A DNA stretch of 64,000 bases from Lichenibacterium dinghuense (GTDB lineage Bacteria; Pseudomonadota; Alphaproteobacteria; Rhizobiales; Beijerinckiaceae). How positions within the stretch are numbered: the first letter of the stretch is position 1; each line of letters starts with the position of its first letter. Of the stretch, positions 60,601-64,000 are shown in pieces. The stretch spans positions 806,001-870,000 of the forward strand of contig NZ_JAJLMN010000001.1 in NCBI RefSeq assembly GCF_021730615.1. Direction: 5' to 3'. The notes under the pieces were generated by a model, which worked only from the letters and a program-made list of their open reading frames with translations, ran no database searches and was not told the DNA's origin. The translations under genes were made by a program, and so were the position numbers.

Positions 60601-60706
60601 AGAACTTGGGACATCCCATCATCTCGCCCGATGCCGCTGCCAGTACCCCACGAAATCTGGGCTGATGGCCTTGGCGAGGGCCAGGGCGGCGACGCAGCGG
60701 ATCTGG

Positions 60707-60937
60707 TCAAGAGAGACCCGCTCCGCCTCCGCCTCCGCCCCCATCCCCGTCCGCCGGGCCGCCATCGGCCCCGGCCGCAAGCCCGCTGTAATCGCCCGTC
60801 GCCAAACCGGTAGGCCCCCTCAACTCGGGCTGGACCGGCTCGCCGCTGACGACGGTGGGGGCGTCGCGGAGTATCCGCCACGCGAACGGGGCGACGCAGA
60901 CTGCCATGAAGGCGATGCCAGTGACGACGTAGCTCAT
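60707..60937 (-). CDS. small membrane-anchored hypothetical protein
   Basis: 76 aa. It begins with a hydrophobic helix (YVVTGIAFMAVCVAPFAW) followed by a low-complexity Gly/Ala/Asp tail ending in a Gly run. This looks like a single-span protein, but the start lacks a good ribosome-binding site and the tail coincides with a GC-rich repeat (CCGCCTCCGCCTCCGCC). Low confidence. Confidence 0.4.
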   Translation of the reverse strand: MSYVVTGIAFMAVCVAPFAWRILRDAPTVVSGEPVQPELRGPTGLATGDYSGLAAGADGGPADGDGGGGGGGAGLS

Positions 60938-60983
60938 GCCGCATCATGCGACGGCCGGTGAGGGCCGTCTACAGCGACGCGGC

Positions 60984-61946
60984 TCAGTGCGCCGTTCGCT
61001 GCCAATAGCCCTTCCACACGCGGCTGACAGGGTGGCGGAGCGCCGCCTCCGTCATCATGAGGTACTGTTCACCGTTGGACACCCGGCGCTTGTCCTCCCG
61101 CCACGCCATCTCGCCCGCGTAGGCTTGGAGGTAGGGGCCGGCGATGTGGTGGTGGATGCCGATCTCGGCCCGGCGGATGCGGGAGAAGAACGACTCGGCG
61201 CCGTTGGTGCAGGCCTCGGCCGTCGAATAGGCTTCGGAGTGGTTGATGCGCTTCGTCAGGAAGCGGTCGTGCAGCGCATCCCAGCCGGCCGCTTCGTCGG
61301 CATAGACCGTCGAGCCCGGCGCCACCTTGCGGCCTATCGTGGCGACCGCCTCGGCCTCGGAGCGGAACACGAAGGGCAGCGTCTCGCCGCCCCGCTCGCG
61401 CATCACGACAACCACCTTGCGCTTGCCAGTCTGGTGCTGGGTCTTGCGGCGGTCGACGCGGTTCTCTTTCTCGTTGGCCGGCTTCACGTAGCCGCCGAAG
61501 TAGGCGCCATCGACCTCCACCTCGCCCGAGACGGTGCGCTCGGCGTCCTCGGCCGTCATGGCCTCGCGGATCTTATGGGCCAAGACGAAGGCCGTCTTGT
61601 ACTGGCAGTCGAGATCCCGGGAGAGCTGGAGCGCGGAGTGGCCCTTCACGCCGTTGGCGAAGATGGCGATGGCCATCAGGATATCGCGGATGGGCATCTT
61701 GCGGGAGGCAAAGATGGTGCCGCTCGTCACGCTGAACTGATGCGAGCACGCCTTGCACTTCCAAAGCCTGCGGGCCTTATAGGCGTAGGTGGCGGCGCAG
61801 GCGCAGCGGGGGCACACAGCCTCGCCCTTCGTCTCCGTCCAGCGGATCAGCCGGAAGGCGTCATGCGCTTCCTCATCCGAAAGCCGGGCGACCCGAGCGA
61901 GGCTCAGGCTCCTTGCGGCTTTGGAGAGGAGGAAGTGCTGGGGCAC
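60984..61946 (-). CDS. IS1595-family (ISXO2-like) transposase
   Basis: 320 aa. The N-terminal zinc ribbon CPRC...CKAC precedes the ISXO2 DDE-type core: EVEVDGAYFGGYVKP, GSTVYADEAAGWDAL and NGAESFFSRIRRAEIGIHH. The frame is intact. I could not find convincing terminal inverted repeats or duplications around it, so it may be a stranded or domesticated copy. It is divergent from the XRE gene at 62052, with an inverted repeat in between. Confidence 0.9.
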   Translation of the reverse strand: MPQHFLLSKAARSLSLARVARLSDEEAHDAFRLIRWTETKGEAVCPRCACAATYAYKARRLWKCKACSHQFSVTSGTIFASRKMPIRDILMAIAIFANGVKGHSALQLSRDLDCQYKTAFVLAHKIREAMTAEDAERTVSGEVEVDGAYFGGYVKPANEKENRVDRRKTQHQTGKRKVVVVMRERGGETLPFVFRSEAEAVATIGRKVAPGSTVYADEAAGWDALHDRFLTKRINHSEAYSTAEACTNGAESFFSRIRRAEIGIHHHIAGPYLQAYAGEMAWREDKRRVSNGEQYLMMTEAALRHPVSRVWKGYWQRTAH

Positions 61947-61958
61947 GGCGAGAGGACC

Positions 61959-62018
61959 AACGTTTTCCGTTGACCTCAGTGATAAGCGTGGAAAGCATTG
62001 GCGTCAACAGAAAACGTT
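61959..62018. promoter_or_regulatory. 16-bp inverted repeat between the transposase and XRE genes
   Basis: AACGTTTTCCGTTGAC (61959-61974) and its near-perfect inverse GTCAACAGAAAACGTT (62003-62018), 15 of 16 bases matching, separated by 28 bases. It covers the divergent promoter region. An operator for the XRE protein, or a transposase-binding site, would fit; neither is shown. Confidence 0.55.
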
Positions 62019-62045
62019 GACGTGGGCGGCGCGAAACCGTATTAG
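62017..62045 (+). promoter_or_regulatory. sigma70-type promoter giving a probable leaderless XRE mRNA
   Basis: TTGACG (62017-62022), a 17-base spacer, then TATTAG (62040-62045). The predicted start site falls at about 62052, the A of the ATG, and no Shine-Dalgarno sequence is present. The -35 overlaps the right arm of the inverted repeat. Confidence 0.6.
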
Positions 62046-62051
62046 GCCCGC

Positions 62052-62318
62052 ATGACGATGCCTTCCCCGATCCTGACACCGGAACAGAGCCGAGCGGCCC
62101 GTGGATGGCTGGACTGGGGGCAACAGGAGCTTGCCACCGCCGCGAACGTCTCGCTTTCGACGGTTCGAGATTTCGAGAAGGGTCGGCGGGTTCCGATCTC
62201 GAATAATCTAGGGGCAATGCGAGCTGCCCTCGAAGGGCGAGGGATCGCTTTCGTTGAAGGCGAAACGACATTGGGCGTCATCGGTCCGAAGCCCGGCGCT
62301 GGACCCGCCACGGGCTGA
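62052..62318 (+). CDS. short XRE-type HTH regulator
   Basis: 88 aa. Cro/C1-type HTH: LTPEQSRAARGWLDWGQQEL, ATAANVSLSTVRDFEKGRRV, then the tail with GRGIAFVEG. A relative of the 57431 protein (same RAARG start and tail design). Probably represses its own and perhaps the divergent transposase promoter through the inverted repeat at 61959-62018. The ATG at 62052 coincides with the predicted transcription start. Confidence 0.82.
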   Translation: MTMPSPILTPEQSRAARGWLDWGQQELATAANVSLSTVRDFEKGRRVPISNNLGAMRAALEGRGIAFVEGETTLGVIGPKPGAGPATG

Positions 62319-62335
62319 AATGGTAAAAGACAGCG

Positions 62336-62403
62336 TGGACTAGGAGGGAGTCGAACCCTCGGGGCGTTGGATGGAAAGCCGCACCCCGCTCCGGCTCTAG
62401 CCC
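62336..62403 (-). ncRNA. tRNA-like fold without an anticodon arm
   Basis: The minus strand can form a 7-bp acceptor stem (GGGCTAG/CTAGTCC, one G-U), a 5-bp D-like arm (AGCCG...CGGCT) and a T arm GAGGG TTCGACT CCCTC with the consensus T loop. Only ~16 unpaired bases take the place of the anticodon arm. No CCA is encoded. It may be a decayed tRNA, an attachment-site remnant or a tRNA mimic. Confidence 0.45.
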
Positions 62404-62460
62404 AGTGCAGAGGCGATCACTCGCCGCTGCGCTTCGCGTCTGACGGATCACTCCACGATG

Positions 62461-62497
62461 AGGCCGCTCGTCCCTGCCAGGGCGAGCGGCCTTTTTC
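62461..62497 (+). terminator. very strong intrinsic terminator
   Basis: A 10-bp perfect stem AGGCCGCTCG/CGAGCGGCCT with inner pairing CCCT-GCC-AGGG is followed by TTTTT. It would end transcripts coming from the XRE gene on the plus strand and insulate the P63C gene. Confidence 0.9.
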
Positions 62498-62518
62498 GTT
62501 CGGCACAGTCAGCATACC

Positions 62519-62558
62519 TTGCATCTCGCATCGTGCAAGCGCATTATGCTCGCATAAT
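62519..62558 (+). promoter_or_regulatory. promoter and palindromic operator of the P63C gene
   Basis: TTGCAT (62519-62524), a 17-base spacer, then CATTAT (62542-62547). The -10 is covered by the perfect palindrome ATTATGC-TC-GCATAAT (62543-62558), ideally placed for a repressor. The start codon is 15 bases further on. Confidence 0.6.
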
Positions 62559-62572
62559 CGGAGTATGCAAGC

Positions 62573-63628
62573 ATGGCTGACAACGGTGAGAAGGACGAAG
62601 TCAGGGTCGAGGCCGGCAAAGCACGATGGAGGGGAGTCACGAAAACGGACCGCTCCGAGGCGGCCAAGAGGGCTGCCGAAGCACGATGGGCTAAACCTAT
62701 TGAACTGCCTGAAGATGAGGAAGTCCTCGAGCCGGCACCAACCATGCCCGTGGCGCGGTGGCGGGGGGCGCTGAACATCGTCGGGCTCGAGGTGCCGTGC
62801 TACGTCCTCGACAACGGGGAAAAGATCATCGGCAGAACCTCGGCGACCGAGCTTTTGACGGGGATTAAGGGGGGTGGAGCCCTCGAGAAATATCTGGGCG
62901 TCAGAGCCCTAGAACCTTTTGTAAACAATGAGTTAGTGCTCGAGAGAATGGTGCCGTTTCGCCTCCCCGGGGTGGAGGGATTGGAGAAAGCTGTTAAAGG
63001 CCTCCCTGCGGATTTGATGATCGAAATCTGCCAAGGCTTCGTCGCCGCTTTGCAGGCCTCCTTAGATCCTGCTTCAACTCATCCAAAGATGACTGATCGT
63101 CAGAGGCAGATGGCGATCAAAGCGAGCATGTTCCTTTCAGCGTGCGCTAAAGTTGGCCTCGAGGCCTTGATAGATGAAGCTACCGGATATCAATACGAGC
63201 GCGCGGAAGATGCTCTGCAGGTCAAGTTGCGTGCTTTCATCGCTGACGAGCTTCGAGCTTGGGAAAAAATGTTCCCTGATGAGCTTTGGGCAGAGTTTGG
63301 CCGTCTCACCGGATGGCAAGGTGCTCTGAAAAGCCGTCCGAAGTGGTGGGGTAAGCTTGTCATTGAACTGATCTATGACACCCTGGACAAGGATGTTGCC
63401 GACTTCCTCAAAAACAACAAGCCGCCGCCCGGTGTTCGTTGGCATCGTCAATTGACAGAGAATATTGGCGTTCGAGCACTTGTCTCTCGCTGCTATGAGG
63501 TGATTGGTATGGCGAAGGACTGTTCGGACATGAGAGAACTGCGGGACAAAGTGGCGAAGCACTATGGGCGCCAAGTTGTGCAGTTTTCCATGGCGCTTCC
63601 CAACCCGAAGGCGGAGGCCGCCCACTGA
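62573..63628 (+). CDS. P63C domain-containing protein
   Basis: 351 aa. The N terminus is charged with two similar motifs (EAGKARWRGVTKTDRSEAAK and RAAEARWAKP, quoted in parts). The middle has LDNGEKIIGRTSATELL, a KilA-N/Bro-like opening, then ACAKVGLEALIDEATGYQYE. The C-terminal P63C-type domain follows: DELRAWEKMFPDELWAEFGR and HRQLTENIGVRALVSRCYE. P63C proteins are linked to phages and genomic islands; the role is unknown, perhaps antirepressor-like. Lower GC than the chromosomal genes. Confidence 0.8.
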   Translation: MADNGEKDEVRVEAGKARWRGVTKTDRSEAAKRAAEARWAKPIELPEDEEVLEPAPTMPVARWRGALNIVGLEVPCYVLDNGEKIIGRTSATELLTGIKGGGALEKYLGVRALEPFVNNELVLERMVPFRLPGVEGLEKAVKGLPADLMIEICQGFVAALQASLDPASTHPKMTDRQRQMAIKASMFLSACAKVGLEALIDEATGYQYERAEDALQVKLRAFIADELRAWEKMFPDELWAEFGRLTGWQGALKSRPKWWGKLVIELIYDTLDKDVADFLKNNKPPPGVRWHRQLTENIGVRALVSRCYEVIGMAKDCSDMRELRDKVAKHYGRQVVQFSMALPNPKAEAAH

Positions 63629-63821
63629 GGCGACCTTCTCATTTTCGGGTCTGCCGCACCCCGAGCGGGTTCAGCCTCGGCCGCCCGTGCTCCCAGTCGC
63701 CGCGCTGGGGTGACATTTCGAGCGTCGGGGCGTGGGCCGGCGACAGCCCACAACGCGAAACAGGCGGAGCCTTTCGACTCTGCCCGCCCCATCAGTTCTT
63801 CCGCTTTCGGCCAGGCGTCTA
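63629..63821. other. intergenic, no supported gene
   Basis: 193 bases between the P63C gene and the partial gene on the minus strand. Nothing recognisable. Confidence 0.5.
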
Positions 63822-64000
63822 CTACCGTAACGACCGTTTGAATGTCGGCAGGTCGGGCGAGGCACAGAGCGCAGCCAGTGCCGCCTCACCATCGGCTCGG
63901 GCCAGGGCTTGGCTCGGGAACGGCTCGGCGCCGCGCTGGAGCACCAAGCCTCCGAACCGGCGCAACTCCCATGTGTAGGTTTGAGCGCCGGCCGAGATGA
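63822..64000 (-). CDS. 3' end of an unidentified gene running off the window
   Basis: About 59 codons, start outside the window. The visible C terminus contains AQTYTWELRRFGGLVLQRGA and ALARADGEAALAALCASPDL and ends TFKRSLR. The amphipathic, well-balanced composition suggests a real gene. Resembles short hypothetical proteins with a YTWELRRFG start common in this order. Family not identified. Confidence 0.55.
   Translation of the reverse strand, partial: ISAGAQTYTWELRRFGGLVLQRGAEPFPSQALARADGEAALAALCASPDLPTFKRSLR

Noticed and set aside
60950-62018. Terminal inverted repeats for the IS1595-type transposase
   Set aside because: The only inverted repeat (61959-62018) lies wholly on one side of the gene, so it is not a pair of element ends.
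62336-62403. The tRNA-like fold as a tmRNA piece
   Set aside because: No tag-peptide frame, no encoded CCA, and the acceptor sequence does not match the GGGGC...GCUCC type of ssrA.
56000-64000. CRISPR array or prophage
   Set aside because: No regularly spaced repeats and no phage structural or lysis genes, only scattered phage-type regulators.

Overview
The window looks like chromosome of a high-GC alphaproteobacterium, most likely order Hyphomicrobiales (Methylobacterium-like or Lichenibacterium-like relatives). The evidence is the gene order secE-nusG-rplKAJL-rpoBC-rpsLG-fusA-tuf-S10-spc-alpha, a short-form adenylate kinase after secY, an rplQ / Do-like protease / rarA neighbourhood, an IalB-family protein, HspQ, and DUF6894-type small proteins. 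No taxonomic marker was compared against a database.

Region 1 (1-7.4 kb) carries a small Spy-like lipoprotein, a secreted GH79-type glycosidase, a branched-chain-amino-acid-type substrate-binding protein, a Gly-rich exported protein, RarA and a periplasmic Do-like protease. Region 2 (7.5-40.4 kb) is one nearly continuous minus-strand information-processing supercluster. In transcription order it runs tRNA-Trp, secE, nusG, rplK, rplA, rplJ, rplL, rpoB, rpoC, then after a small plus-strand coiled-coil gene rpsL, rpsG, fusA, tuf, the S10 and spc operons with secY-adk, and the alpha operon rpsM-rpsK-rpoA-rplQ, ending in a strong terminator. Every gene here is intact. Region 3 (40.6-43.9 kb) holds hspQ, an IalB-family protein and a peptide-type substrate-binding protein.

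Region 4 (43.9-56.1 kb) is an insertion-sequence pile-up. A YARHG-like gene with a nonsense codon is followed by a nested set: an IS427-type IS5 element contains an IS1031-type IS5 element, which contains an IS110-family element and an IS21-family element. For three of the four layers I can read target duplications (CTAG, TCA, GAGCCC). Next come an IS66 remnant, an ISL3-family element with an 8-bp duplication (GGAAGTTG), and a full-length IS66 element that splits a SnoaL-like gene, again with an 8-bp duplication (GGACCAGG). The IS21 istA and istB genes and the IS66 tnpC gene carry single-base deletions, while the ISL3, IS110, IS1031-type and IS1595-type transposases are open.

Region 5 (56.1-64 kb) is a small-gene accessory region. 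It has a coiled-coil/winged-helix hypothetical with decayed partial copies, two DUF6894-like proteins, two short XRE-type regulators, an AT-rich two-gene operon (a Nudix-like protein overlapping a three-span membrane protein), an IS1595-type transposase, a tRNA-like fold lacking an anticodon arm, a very strong terminator, and a P63C-domain protein with a palindrome over its promoter. The Nudix/membrane-protein pair is the best candidate for an undescribed system; its function is unknown and a defence or stress role is inference only.
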